From contig JAFSLH010000012.1 in the NCBI GenBank assembly GCA_017448545.1, positions 86,884-130,004 on the forward strand: a DNA stretch of 43,121 bases, in the 5' to 3' direction. Every line of letters begins with the position of its first letter. Position 1 is the stretch's first letter. Shown in pieces: positions 32,101 through 43,000 of this stretch. A model generated the notes under the pieces. That model did no database searches, had not been told where the DNA came from, and saw only the letters and a program-made list of their open reading frames with translations. Source of the DNA: Clostridia bacterium. GTDB taxonomy: Bacteria > Bacillota > Clostridia > Christensenellales > CAG-138. Position numbers and translations under genes: made by a program.

Positions 32101-35100
32101 AGGTTGCTTACCCTCCCGAACAGCTGAATCATTTTCTCGTCCGTCAGCTTGTAGTGCGTATTGTTGTTGATGAAGTTCTGGCAGTACTTCAGGAAGTAGT
32201 CCTGATAGTTGTTCGCATAGTTGCGGATGTTGTTCACATGCGAGTTCCAGCCCTTCACCGACAGATGGATGTACGGCTGCCAACGGGTCAGATCGTAGTT
32301 TTCCATCTCGTACCGGATGTTCTCCTGCAGCTCGGTCACCTTCGCGTTGATCTTCTCCGGCGAATAGACGTTGTTGAAGAAGTCCGCGCAGTAGTAGAGG
32401 AAAATCTCCACGAACTGGTTATTCGACAGCAGCGAACGGCCGAGCGTCGTATCGAAGCCGTTGCCCGCGCCGTGCCCGGCCGGGTTGAAATACTTGCTGA
32501 AGAAGTCCCTGCGATAGCCGGACGTCTTGGTGATATCGGAGTTCGGGTCCTCGCGGTTGAACGCCCAGCAGAAGTCGTACGCGACCCAGCGCCACTTGTT
32601 GTCGAGCTCGGTCGAACGCCACCACTTGATGTTGCCGGTGTCCGTATTGCCGACGATGATCTCGAACGCGCAGTACTGCGCAAAGTTCCGCACGTCCACG
32701 CGGTCGCAGACGTACTGGTAGTCCGCGTCGTTCGACAGGTCGCAGTTCTTGCTCTGGCAGAACGCGATCAGGTCCTGGTAATCCTTCAGCGCGTCGCCGT
32801 TGACGTCCGCGACGACGTTGCCGGTCGCCTTGCCGTTGCCGACGAGGATATCGATCGAATCCGTATCCTCGATCCCGAAATGCTGTGCAAAGAAGAACTT
32901 GCTGATCTTCTCGCGCAGATTGTACACGCCCCAGTATTCCCCGTTCAGGTACACGATGCACTGGACGTACGCCTGGTTCGCCATGTCGATGTTGCCGTCG
33001 TTCAGAAGCCCGCACACCAGCACGTCGCGGATACGCGACAGCGCGCAGTCCTGCGCCGAAGCGCGCAGCACGAGCGATTTGTACCGGTCGAACGGCCGGT
33101 TGTCGAAGAACGGGTACTCGATCCACGACGAGCCGACGCCCTTCCGGCCGATCAGAGCGATGCCCTTCTGCGCCTTCTTGCGCGAGAACGCACCGAAAAT
33201 GCGGATGTTCAGGTCGCCTTCATACAGGATGTTCTGCGCGTCCACATCGCACCAGGTGAACGTCGCCGGGCGCTCCCACATCTTGCCGCGCATGTTGAAG
33301 TTCGCCCAGGTGCCCATCGTCTCGCTGTCCTGGATGTAGATCTCGTTCGGGTCCTTGACCGCGCCCTTGCCGGTGTAGTCGTTGCCCTTGACGTAGATGC
33401 CCGTCGTCGTATCCCAGAGGTTGTCCGGGTCGGTCACGAGGAAGCAGACCGGCAGCGTCGTGTGATGCGCTTCGACCGTTTCGGTTTCGCCGACAATGAT
33501 ATAGGTATAGGATTTCGTATCGCTCGGGTACGAAGTCCCCTTCTGCGAGAACGTCCGCACGCGCAGCACCGTGTTCTGCGTGACCGGAATCGGGCCGGAA
33601 ACGCGCGTGCTTTCGGTCGTCGGCGTCGTCGCGTCGGTCGTATACGTCGCATAGCACCCTTCCGGCACGCGGATGTTCACGGTCTGCACCGCGTCGTACA
33701 CGCCGCTCGGCGTATCGGCTTCCGCCGCTTCGCAGTAGATGCCGTAGCCCTTCGCCGGATTTTGGGCCGCCTCGGTCGGCGTATCGAACAGCACCCACTC
33801 GCCGGACGCGTCGCGCCCGTAGGAAACGCAGGCGCGGCACTTCGGCACGGCGACGCGGTCGATCATCGTGCCGGCCGGATTGTAGAGGTAGATCGTTTCT
33901 CCCTCGGACGAGATATCGAAGTTCAGTTGGTAACGAAGCTGCTGCTCCGTGGCTTTCGTTTCCCCGTCGCGCGGGAGACTCCCTTTCAGCTGGAGAGCGA
34001 GATATCCTTTTGCGGCGATACTCGTTCCGTCAGGAAAAACCCATTTCGTAGGCCGCGCAAGATTGTTCGAGACCGAGTAGCCGCTTAGGTCGATCGCGGT
34101 ATCCGCGCCGTTGTAAATCTCGATCCACGCGCCGTAGTCCGCGTCGAACGGGCGGTCGCCCTTCGTCGAGCTCGAATACTGATAGACGATGTGGTAGCCG
34201 TTGACCAGCACTTCGCTGAACATGATGTCGTGCACGCCCATCTCGCCGTTTTCCGCCTTGTCAAACAGCGTGTAGCCGGACTCGGTGTTCGGGTAGCCGG
34301 GCGTGATCTTCTCGGTCGGCGTGAACGCGGAATTCGGATCGAACGCGCCGTTCGGGAACGCGCGCGCCATCGAGTAGTTCTTTTCCTGCGCGCCGAACTC
34401 GATAAGGTCGATGATCTTATCCTCCGGCGACGTCAAAAGCAGCGTTTCGCCGCGCGAGGACAGGCCGAAGTCGATGCAGATCGCGCCCTCGGTGGGCTGT
34501 ACCGTATTGTAGACGACGAGGAAGCCGTACGGCTCGATCGTCACGTTTTCGAACAGGAACTTTTTCGGCTTGGCAATGTCGTCCGAAAGGCCGTAGCCGG
34601 AGAGGTTCACCGCCGAGGAAGAATTGTTGTACAGCTCGATCCAGTCGCAGTACGTGCCGTCCGGCCCGAGATGCGCGGAGCTGTTGCTCGCCTGGAACTC
34701 GCTGATGCGCACCGCGCTCGACGCGACGGTCTCGACTGTGCCGATCTCCTGCGAGATCATCTTGGACTGCTCGTACGCCGCAATGCCCGCTTCGGTGTTC
34801 GGATAGCCCGGCGACGGCGCTTTGTTGTCCCAGGTGCCGGTCTGTGCGTCGTAGCAGTACGAAAGGCCCGCGTAGGTATCGGCGAGCGAAACGGTCACGG
34901 CCGGAACGCCGCTTGCGTCGATCAGGCGCAGCACGTCGTCCTTCGACAGCGCGAAGTCCGTCACGTTCGAAATTCCTGTATCCATGCCCGCGCACCAGAC
35001 CACGTAGTACTGGCCCGGCTGCAGAATCGTGCCGTCCGGGAAAATCCACGCGCCGGTTTCGCTGTCGCTGAGGCCGTAGCCGGTCAGGTTGACGGCCGCC

Positions 35101-35339
35101 GAAGACGTGTTCAAAAGCTCGACGTAGTCGCTGTACGTCCCCATCGGGTCGCGCACGGCCTGCCGGTTGCTGACGAGAATCTCGCTGATGACCACCGGCG
35201 AGGTCTGCTGCGCGGTCGTCGTTTCCCGCGCCTCCTTCCCGGCGCAATTCATCGCCAGCGCAAAAATGAGCAGCACCACAAGCGCCGCCGCCAGCGCGGC
35301 GGCAAGCAGGATGCGTTTTTGTTTTTGTTTCTTATTCAT
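32097..35339 (-). CDS. Surface-exposed CotH-kinase protein with three lamin-tail domains (1080 aa)
   Basis: An N-terminal helix (about 10-30, ILLAAALAAALVVLLIFAL) is a signal anchor or signal peptide. Three lamin-tail domains follow (about 48-165, 210-335 and 370-530), each with an I-S-E-type strand and a V-N-L-x-G-Y-G-L-S-D or related turn. A chitobiase-like beta domain (about 545-640) comes next, then the CotH domain (about 655-1050) with NFNMRGKMWERP, YKSLVLRASAQDC, YLNGEYWGVYNLREKI and WRWVAYDFCWAFN. CotH proteins are atypical protein kinases acting on secreted proteins. The segment YDFCWAF has Cys where I would expect Asp in a D-x-D-W motif. It leads the operon with VTC and DUF4956. GAGGAAA ribosome site. 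Confidence 0.88.
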   Translation of the reverse strand: MNKKQKQKRILLAAALAAALVVLLIFALAMNCAGKEARETTTAQQTSPVVISEILVSNRQAVRDPMGTYSDYVELLNTSSAAVNLTGYGLSDSETGAWIFPDGTILQPGQYYVVWCAGMDTGISNVTDFALSKDDVLRLIDASGVPAVTVSLADTYAGLSYCYDAQTGTWDNKAPSPGYPNTEAGIAAYEQSKMISQEIGTVETVASSAVRISEFQASNSSAHLGPDGTYCDWIELYNNSSSAVNLSGYGLSDDIAKPKKFLFENVTIEPYGFLVVYNTVQPTEGAICIDFGLSSRGETLLLTSPEDKIIDLIEFGAQEKNYSMARAFPNGAFDPNSAFTPTEKITPGYPNTESGYTLFDKAENGEMGVHDIMFSEVLVNGYHIVYQYSSSTKGDRPFDADYGAWIEIYNGADTAIDLSGYSVSNNLARPTKWVFPDGTSIAAKGYLALQLKGSLPRDGETKATEQQLRYQLNFDISSEGETIYLYNPAGTMIDRVAVPKCRACVSYGRDASGEWVLFDTPTEAAQNPAKGYGIYCEAAEADTPSGVYDAVQTVNIRVPEGCYATYTTDATTPTTESTRVSGPIPVTQNTVLRVRTFSQKGTSYPSDTKSYTYIIVGETETVEAHHTTLPVCFLVTDPDNLWDTTTGIYVKGNDYTGKGAVKDPNEIYIQDSETMGTWANFNMRGKMWERPATFTWCDVDAQNILYEGDLNIRIFGAFSRKKAQKGIALIGRKGVGSSWIEYPFFDNRPFDRYKSLVLRASAQDCALSRIRDVLVCGLLNDGNIDMANQAYVQCIVYLNGEYWGVYNLREKISKFFFAQHFGIEDTDSIDILVGNGKATGNVVADVNGDALKDYQDLIAFCQSKNCDLSNDADYQYVCDRVDVRNFAQYCAFEIIVGNTDTGNIKWWRSTELDNKWRWVAYDFCWAFNREDPNSDITKTSGYRRDFFSKYFNPAGHGAGNGFDTTLGRSLLSNNQFVEIFLYYCADFFNNVYSPEKINAKVTELQENIRYEMENYDLTRWQPYIHLSVKGWNSHVNNIRNYANNYQDYFLKYCQNFINNNTHYKLTDEKMIQLFGRVSNL

Positions 35340-35376
35340 CGCATTTCCTCGGTTCGGATGGAATCGTAACGAATCT

Positions 35377-35405
35377 ATGATACCATACTTTATACGTTCT
35401 GAACA
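35377..35405 (-). promoter_or_regulatory. Possible promoter of the CotH-VTC-DUF4956 operon
   Basis: TATCAT (35377-35382) on the minus strand with a poor TGTTCA -35 (35400-35405) 17 bp away. The weak -35 lowers confidence. Confidence 0.4.
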
Positions 35406-35414
35406 GCGTTCCCG

Positions 35415-35432
35415 AAAAAGTTAACACTTTTT
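35415..35432 (-). terminator. Weak AT-rich hairpin at the cca stop
   Basis: AAAAAGT and ACTTTTT pair around a 4-nt loop, with the T-run forming part of the stem. It overlaps the cca stop codon and may end the gyrase operon. The stem is all A-T except one pair. Confidence 0.4.
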
Positions 35433-36768
35433 ACGCTTTTGGGCGGTACACCTCGCGTGCGGCGCGCCGCAGCCGGTCGGGCCGGTTGTCCTGCGGATAC
35501 GCCGCGCAATGCAGCAGCAGCTTCCCCAGCACGTCCGCCACGGCGGGCGAAGGCCCAAGCCCGAGCTCCGCCATCACTTCATCGCCCGAAATCATGAGTT
35601 CCGAAACGCTCCACGGGCAGTTTTCCGCAAGCATCGCCGCGTAGATTCCGCGCCACCGCGTCGCCGTAAAGTCGGTCTGTACCCCGCTGCCGCGCATATC
35701 CGCTTCCCGCAGCGCGATCAGGTCCTCCGTCCCCTGCTTTCCGATCTGCACAAACCGCCGCCGCACCGTCGCCTCCCTGGCGGCGTCGTTCACGTCGAAC
35801 ATGTGCTCCTCCACCGCCCGCTTCACGCGCGCGATCAGGGCGTTCGGGTACCGCAGCCGCCGAAGAATCGTTTCGGTCATCGCCGCGCCGATCTGCTGAT
35901 GCTGCCGGAAATTGCCGCTTTCCTGGTAACTCTGCGGCTTTCCGACGTCGTGCAGAAGGCCCATCAGCCGCAAAGGCAGCGCTTTCGGCGTCGCCGCGCA
36001 GGTACGGAACGCGTGCTCCAGCACGTCGTACCGGTGGTAATCGGCCCGCTGCGCCACGCCCTCGCCCGCACAGAGCTCCGGGATCAGATACCGCAGCGCG
36101 CCGGACAGCCGCAAAAGCTGCAGCGCGCGGAACACGTCGTCCAGCAGCAGGATGCGGCTCAGCTCATCCCGCCGCCGCTCCCATGCCACGTCGTCCAGCA
36201 GCGCGGCGTTCTCGACGGCGCAGTCGCGCGTTCTCGGCTCCACGCCGAAGCCGGTATCGACCGCGAACCGGATCAGCCGCAGAATCCGCAGCCCGTCGTC
36301 GCGCAAAATCTGCGCCGGGTCCTCGGTCGTCGTCCGGATGCGCCGCCGCCGGATGTCCTCCAGCCCGCCCGTCGGGTCGACGAGCGCGCCGGTACAAACG
36401 TCCTGATAGATCGCGTTGATCGAAAAATCCCTGCGCCGCGCGTCCTTCTCGATCGAATCCGTAAACGCCACCGCGTCCGGGGTATGCGCCCCGCCCGCCG
36501 GATAGGACTCGATCCGAAACGTCGTATGCTCGTATTGCCGATCCCCGATGCAGAGCAGCACGGTTCCGAGCCGCTCGTTCACGATCGGGCATTTCAGACC
36601 GGCCCGTTCGGCGCAGCGCTGCATCTGTTCGGGCAGCAGCGCGCTCGCAAGGTCCACGTCGTGCGCCGGCCGCCCCAAAAGGGCGTCGCGCACGCAGCCG
36701 CCGACCGCGTACAGCGGAACCGGCAGCTGCGCGGCAAACGATCGCAATGCTTCCGGGTATTCGTTCAT
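35431..36768 (-). CDS. cca: CCA-adding tRNA nucleotidyltransferase
   Basis: 445 aa. The class II nucleotidyltransferase head has YAVGGCVRDALLGRPAHDVDLA with the catalytic D-x-D, then RRDFSINAI and the nucleotide-selecting E-D-P-A-Q-I-L-R-D-D-G-L-R region. A C-terminal HD domain shows GLLHDVGKPQ. The enzyme adds or repairs the CCA end of tRNAs. A poly(A) polymerase role cannot be excluded, but Bacillota normally use this family for CCA. Its ATG is 1 nt after the gyrA stop (TAA-T-ATG), so it is cotranscribed with gyrase genes. Confidence 0.92.
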   Translation of the reverse strand: MNEYPEALRSFAAQLPVPLYAVGGCVRDALLGRPAHDVDLASALLPEQMQRCAERAGLKCPIVNERLGTVLLCIGDRQYEHTTFRIESYPAGGAHTPDAVAFTDSIEKDARRRDFSINAIYQDVCTGALVDPTGGLEDIRRRRIRTTTEDPAQILRDDGLRILRLIRFAVDTGFGVEPRTRDCAVENAALLDDVAWERRRDELSRILLLDDVFRALQLLRLSGALRYLIPELCAGEGVAQRADYHRYDVLEHAFRTCAATPKALPLRLMGLLHDVGKPQSYQESGNFRQHQQIGAAMTETILRRLRYPNALIARVKRAVEEHMFDVNDAAREATVRRRFVQIGKQGTEDLIALREADMRGSGVQTDFTATRWRGIYAAMLAENCPWSVSELMISGDEVMAELGLGPSPAVADVLGKLLLHCAAYPQDNRPDRLRRAAREVYRPKA

Positions 36769-36769
36769 A

Positions 36770-39292
36770 TTATGCTTCGGTCAAAGGTTCCGGCTCGGTT
36801 GCTTCGGTCAAAGGTTCCGGCGCGGCGCTTTGCGCAGCAGGCACGTCCTCCGAAAGCTCCTCATCCGGCTCCGGGTCCTGATGCGGCAGCAGCGCGACGC
36901 AGGCGACCGAATTTGTTTCGCCGACGTTCATCAGCCGCACGCCCTGCGTGTTCCGCCCGATGATCGAAATCTGCTCGACCGGCGTCCGGATGATCACGCC
37001 GTCGTCCCGCACCAGGAGCACGTCTTCGCCCTCCTCGGTCATGCGCAGCGCGGCGAGCCCGCCGGTCTTTTCGGTGGCTTTCATCGCAACGATGCCCTTG
37101 CCGCCGCGGCCCTGAATGCCGTACTGTTCCTCCGGCGTGCGCTTGCCGAGACCCTTTTCGGTGACCGTCAGGAGGAGGCCGCCCTTACGCACCTTGACCA
37201 TGTCGATCAGAACGTCCTCGCCGGTCAGGTTGATGCCGCGCACGCCCATGCCGCCGCGGCCGGTCGGCCGCACGCCGCCTTCGTGGAAGCGGATGCTCTT
37301 GCCTTCGCGCGAAGCGAGGATGAATTCTTCGTCGCCGGAGCTCATCTCGCAGGAAATCAGCTCGTCGCCCTCGCGGATCGTCTGCAGCAGCAGACCGCCC
37401 TTGCGGATATTGCCGCAGTCCGCGATGCGCGTCTTTTTGATCAGGCCCTGCCGCGTCGCGGTCACGAGGTAGCCGTGCTCCTCGACCTCACGCGGGACGA
37501 CGAACATCGCCGTCACCTTTTCGCCGGTTTGCAATTGCAGGAAGTTCACGACCGGGATGCCCTTCGACGTGCGGCTGGCCTCCGGAATCGCGTAGCACTT
37601 GATGCGGTAGACGCGGCCGAAGTTCGTGAAGAACATGATCGGCGCGTGCGTGCTCGAAACGAGCATGCGCTCCACATAGTCCTCATCGCGCGTCGCCTGC
37701 CCCTTGACGCCCTTTCCGCCGCGGTTCTGCGCCTTGAACGCGTCGGTCGACGTACGCTTGATGTAGCCGAAATGCGTCATCGTGACGGTCATCTGCTCTT
37801 CCTGGATGATGTCGTCCAGTTCGATGTCGTCCGGCATCGGCGCGATTTCGGTGCGCCGCGCGTCGCCGAGCCGCGCTTTGACGTCCAGCGCTTCTTCCTT
37901 GATGACTTCCATGAGCCGGTGCTCGTCGGCGAGGATCGCCTCAAGATACGCGACGCGCTCCTGAAGCTGCCGGTTCTCCTCCTCCAGCTTGTCGCGCTCC
38001 AGTCCGGTCAGGCGCTGGAGACGCATGTCGAGAATGGCCTGCGCCTGCCGCTCGGAAAAGCCGAACCGTTCGCACAGCCGATCCTTTGCGATCGCGCCGG
38101 TCTCGCTGCCGCGGATGATGCGGATGACTTCGTCGATATGGTCGAGCGCTTTCAGAAGGCCCTCGATGATGTGCAGCCGTTCCTTCGCCCGATTCAGGTC
38201 GAACCGCGTGCGCCGCGTGACGACTTCCTTCTGGTGCTCGAGGTAGTAATACAGGATCTGCTTCAGCGTCAGGATCTTCGGCTCGCCGTCGACGAGCGCG
38301 AGGTTGATCACGCCGAACGTCGTCTGCAGGTCGGTATGCTTATACAGATTGTTCAGCACGACGGACGCGTTCACGTCCTTCTTCAGCTCGATCACGATGC
38401 GCGTGCCGTTGCGGTCGGTTTCGTCGCGCAAATCGCTGATGCCGTCGATCCGCTTTTCGTGCACGAGGTCGGCGATCCGGCTCACCAGACTCGCCTTGTT
38501 GACCTGATACGGAATCTCCGTCACGATGATGCGGCTCTTCGACGCGTTCATCTGCTCGATCTCCGTCCGCGCGCGGACATAGACCTTGCCGCGGCCGGTG
38601 CGGTACGCCTGCGCGATGCCGAGCTTGCCGAGGATGATCGCGCCGGTCGGGAAGTCCGGGCCGGGAATGTAGTTCATCAGCTCGTCGACCGTAATGTCCG
38701 GGTTGTCGATCATCGCGACAAGGCCGTCGATCGTTTCGCCGAGGTTGTGCGGCGGCATGTTCGTCGCCATGCCGACCGCGATGCCGTTGCTGCCGTTGAC
38801 CAGCAGGTTCGGGAACCGCGCCGGCAGCACGACCGGCTCCTGCTGCGTGCCGTCAAAGTTCGGCGTGAAATCGACGGTGTCCTTGTCGATATCGCGCAGA
38901 AGGTCGAGCGCCATTTTACTGAGGCGCGCTTCGGTATAACGCATGGCGGCCGCGCCGTCGCCGTCGACCGAGCCGAAGTTGCCCTGGCCCTCGACGAGCG
39001 GATACCGCGTATTGAAGTCCTGCGCAAGGCGCACCATCGCGTCGTACACCGAACTGTCGCCGTGCGGATGGTATTTACCCATGCAGTCGCCGACGATACG
39101 CGCGCTCTTACGCGTCGGTTTGTCGGGCGTGACGCCGAGCTCCTCCATCGTGTGCATGATGCGCCGGTGCACCGGCTTCATGCCGTCGCGGACGTCGGGG
39201 AGCGCGCGGCTCGTGATGACCGACATCGCGTACGCGATGAAGCTCTTTTGCATTTCGTGTTCCAGATTGATCGGACGAATCGTTTCGCTCAT
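36770..39292 (-). CDS. gyrA: DNA gyrase subunit A
   Basis: 840 aa. It shows [20 protein letters not shown], the quinolone region [18 protein letters not shown] with the Ser and Asp that correspond to the drug-sensitive form, and the catalytic Tyr in [10 protein letters not shown]-flanking TEARLSKMA upstream region. The GyrA box [10 protein letters not shown], at the start of the C-terminal pinwheel, marks gyrase rather than topoisomerase IV. The C-terminus carries an acidic tail with a duplicated EPLTEA unit. It breaks and rejoins DNA to introduce negative supercoils with GyrB. Start 15 nt after gyrB, GAGGTAA site. Confidence 0.96.
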   Translation of the reverse strand: MSETIRPINLEHEMQKSFIAYAMSVITSRALPDVRDGMKPVHRRIMHTMEELGVTPDKPTRKSARIVGDCMGKYHPHGDSSVYDAMVRLAQDFNTRYPLVEGQGNFGSVDGDGAAAMRYTEARLSKMALDLLRDIDKDTVDFTPNFDGTQQEPVVLPARFPNLLVNGSNGIAVGMATNMPPHNLGETIDGLVAMIDNPDITVDELMNYIPGPDFPTGAIILGKLGIAQAYRTGRGKVYVRARTEIEQMNASKSRIIVTEIPYQVNKASLVSRIADLVHEKRIDGISDLRDETDRNGTRIVIELKKDVNASVVLNNLYKHTDLQTTFGVINLALVDGEPKILTLKQILYYYLEHQKEVVTRRTRFDLNRAKERLHIIEGLLKALDHIDEVIRIIRGSETGAIAKDRLCERFGFSERQAQAILDMRLQRLTGLERDKLEEENRQLQERVAYLEAILADEHRLMEVIKEEALDVKARLGDARRTEIAPMPDDIELDDIIQEEQMTVTMTHFGYIKRTSTDAFKAQNRGGKGVKGQATRDEDYVERMLVSSTHAPIMFFTNFGRVYRIKCYAIPEASRTSKGIPVVNFLQLQTGEKVTAMFVVPREVEEHGYLVTATRQGLIKKTRIADCGNIRKGGLLLQTIREGDELISCEMSSGDEEFILASREGKSIRFHEGGVRPTGRGGMGVRGINLTGEDVLIDMVKVRKGGLLLTVTEKGLGKRTPEEQYGIQGRGGKGIVAMKATEKTGGLAALRMTEEGEDVLLVRDDGVIIRTPVEQISIIGRNTQGVRLMNVGETNSVACVALLPHQDPEPDEELSEDVPAAQSAAPEPLTEATEPEPLTEA

Positions 39293-39307
39293 ACGATTAC
39301 CTCATAC

Positions 39308-41540
<2,233 letters not shown>

Positions 41541-41541
41541 C

Positions 41542-42636
41542 CTATACCTCCGCTATGCGACCGTTTTCCACATGCCATACCTGCATGGCAAGCTGCTCGA
41601 TCGCGGCAAATTCCTCGAGGTGCGTACAGGTCACAAACGCCTGACAGTCGGAAACGACTTCCAGAAGCCGCGCCTGCCGCGCCGCGTCCAGCTCGGAAAA
41701 CACGTCGTCGAGCAGCAGCACCGGCCGTTCGCCGCGGATGCGCCGGATCAGCTCGATTTCCGAGAGCTTCAGCGACAGCGCCACGGTTCGCTGCTGCCCC
41801 TGCGACCCGAACACGCGCACGTCGTGGCCATTCAGATGCAGCCCGAGGTCGTCCCGGTGCGGCCCGACCGAAGTGAAGCCGCGGAAAATGTCCCGCTCCA
41901 GCCGGTCGGTCAGCTGCTCCTGCAGCGTTTCCATGAGCCGGTCCTCGTCCGCAAACGGCACCGACGGCTCGTACGCGACGCGCAGCGATTCTTTGCCGCC
42001 GCTCATCTTTGCGTGCAGCGCCGCTGCGGTTCCGGACAGATCGGAAACGAACCGTGCGCGCTCGACCATGATCCGGCTCCCGAGCCGCGCCAGCTGTTCG
42101 TCCCAAAGCTCGATCATGTCGTACCGGATCGGCGTTTCCTTCAATAACAGATTGCGGCTTTTCAGCGCGCCGTTGTACTGCTGCAGATTGTAATAGTACG
42201 ACGGCTTGAGCTGACTCAGCTCCATATCGAGGAAGCGGCGGCGCTCCGCCGGGCCTTCCTTGACCAGCGCGAGGTCCTCCGGCGAGAACATGACGACGTT
42301 CAGACAGCCCATCAGTTCGCCGGAACGCGACGTGACGGCCCCGTCGATCAGTACGCGTTTCCGCTCGCCCTCGATCAGCTCGATCCGGATCGACCGCGAC
42401 CCGCCGCGCGTTTCCAATTCGAGCGCGACGGAGCCGAACGGCTCGTGCTCACGGAGCAGTTCCGCGTCCCGCGCGGTACGGTGACTGCGGCCGAGGGCGC
42501 ACAAAAACACCGCCTCAAGCACATTCGTCTTCCCGGCGGCGTTCGCTCCTTCCAACACGTTCAACCCCGGATCGGGCGCAAGCGCAAGCTCGCTGTAATT
42601 TCGAAAATTGTGCAGCTCCAGACTTCGGACGCGCAA
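41542..42636 (-). CDS. recF: DNA replication and repair protein RecF
   Basis: 364 aa with a TTG start at 42636. Walker A is GANAAGKTN (about 30-38), the ABC signature is GSQGQQRTVALSLKL and Walker B is VLLLDDVFSELD. RecF loads RecA at gaps with RecO and RecR. The TTG has GGGAGG 8 nt upstream and the family begins RVRSLELHNFRNY directly after it. ATG codons farther upstream lie in or before the promoter whose start site is about 42659, so they cannot be used on that transcript. It is the first gene of recF-remB-gyrB-gyrA-cca. Confidence 0.95.
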   Translation of the reverse strand: MRVRSLELHNFRNYSELALAPDPGLNVLEGANAAGKTNVLEAVFLCALGRSHRTARDAELLREHEPFGSVALELETRGGSRSIRIELIEGERKRVLIDGAVTSRSGELMGCLNVVMFSPEDLALVKEGPAERRRFLDMELSQLKPSYYYNLQQYNGALKSRNLLLKETPIRYDMIELWDEQLARLGSRIMVERARFVSDLSGTAAALHAKMSGGKESLRVAYEPSVPFADEDRLMETLQEQLTDRLERDIFRGFTSVGPHRDDLGLHLNGHDVRVFGSQGQQRTVALSLKLSEIELIRRIRGERPVLLLDDVFSELDAARQARLLEVVSDCQAFVTCTHLEEFAAIEQLAMQVWHVENGRIAEV

Positions 42637-42665
42637 GCCGATTCCCTCCCACTTTTCTCCGGTAC

Positions 42666-42694
42666 AGTATACCATATCCGGCGGCTTGTGTAAA
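42666..42694 (-). promoter_or_regulatory. Sigma-A promoter of the recF-remB-gyrB-gyrA-cca operon
   Basis: On the minus strand TTTACA (42689-42694), a 17-bp spacer and TATACT (42666-42671). The leader is about 23 nt and holds the GGGAGG site for the TTG start of recF. A 32-bp alternating purine-pyrimidine tract starts 39 bp upstream of the -35. Confidence 0.88.
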
Positions 42695-42732
42695 TAATAA
42701 TACAGTAGAACCTCCCGATTTTGCAGAAAAGT

Positions 42733-42764
42733 TACATGCGCGCACGCGCGCACACGCGCGCGCG
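42733..42764. repeat. 32-bp perfect alternating purine-pyrimidine tract (Z-DNA prone)
   Basis: From T42733 to G42764 every base alternates pyrimidine and purine, mainly CG and CA steps (for example CGCGCACGCGCGCACACG). This is the best known class of Z-DNA-forming sequence. It sits upstream of the gyrase operon promoter. Confidence 0.85.
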
Positions 42765-42840
42765 AGGAAAGGCACCTCAAAAGCGGCGTTGTCTCAAAAC
42801 TCTTTGAGCGTTGTAAGGGGCTGTTGATAAGGCAGGCAGA

Positions 42841-42982
42841 ATTCGCGTTTTCGTCCCGAAGGCTATACTGACGCTATGCCGAGGGCGAAAACGCGGATAA
42901 TTTGCGGCATATAATCAAAGAAAAGGCGGATTTTTCCGCCTTTTCCACATACAAGTTAAAACAATTCCAATTTGCCGCAAAT
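42841..42982. other. Structured intergenic region upstream of recF
   Basis: The 364-bp gap 42637-43000 has no gene I can support. Within it CGCGTTTTCG (about 42845) pairs with CGAAAACGCG (about 42886), ATTTGCGGCA (42900-42909) pairs with TGCCGCAAAT (42973-42982), and AAAAGGCGGA/TCCGCCTTTT (42921-42944) forms a terminator-like stem. A TATACT (42864-42869) precedes a 12-codon frame beginning MPRAKTRI. This could be a small RNA or relic, or the original upstream junction. Confidence 0.4.
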
Positions 42983-43000
42983 GGTCTGGCGCCTTTGATC

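Noticed and set aside
32101-32283. An upstream extension of the VTC gene beginning at 32283
   Set aside because: The extra residues overlap the end of the CotH gene and have low-complexity, non-family sequence; the GTG at 32100 with a 4-bp overlap and VTC similarity starting directly after it fits better.
42832-42949. DnaA boxes and a replication origin upstream of recF
   Set aside because: Only one TTATCAACA-like and one TTTTCCACA-like site match loosely, with no cluster or AT-rich unwinding element, and dnaA/dnaN are not in view.
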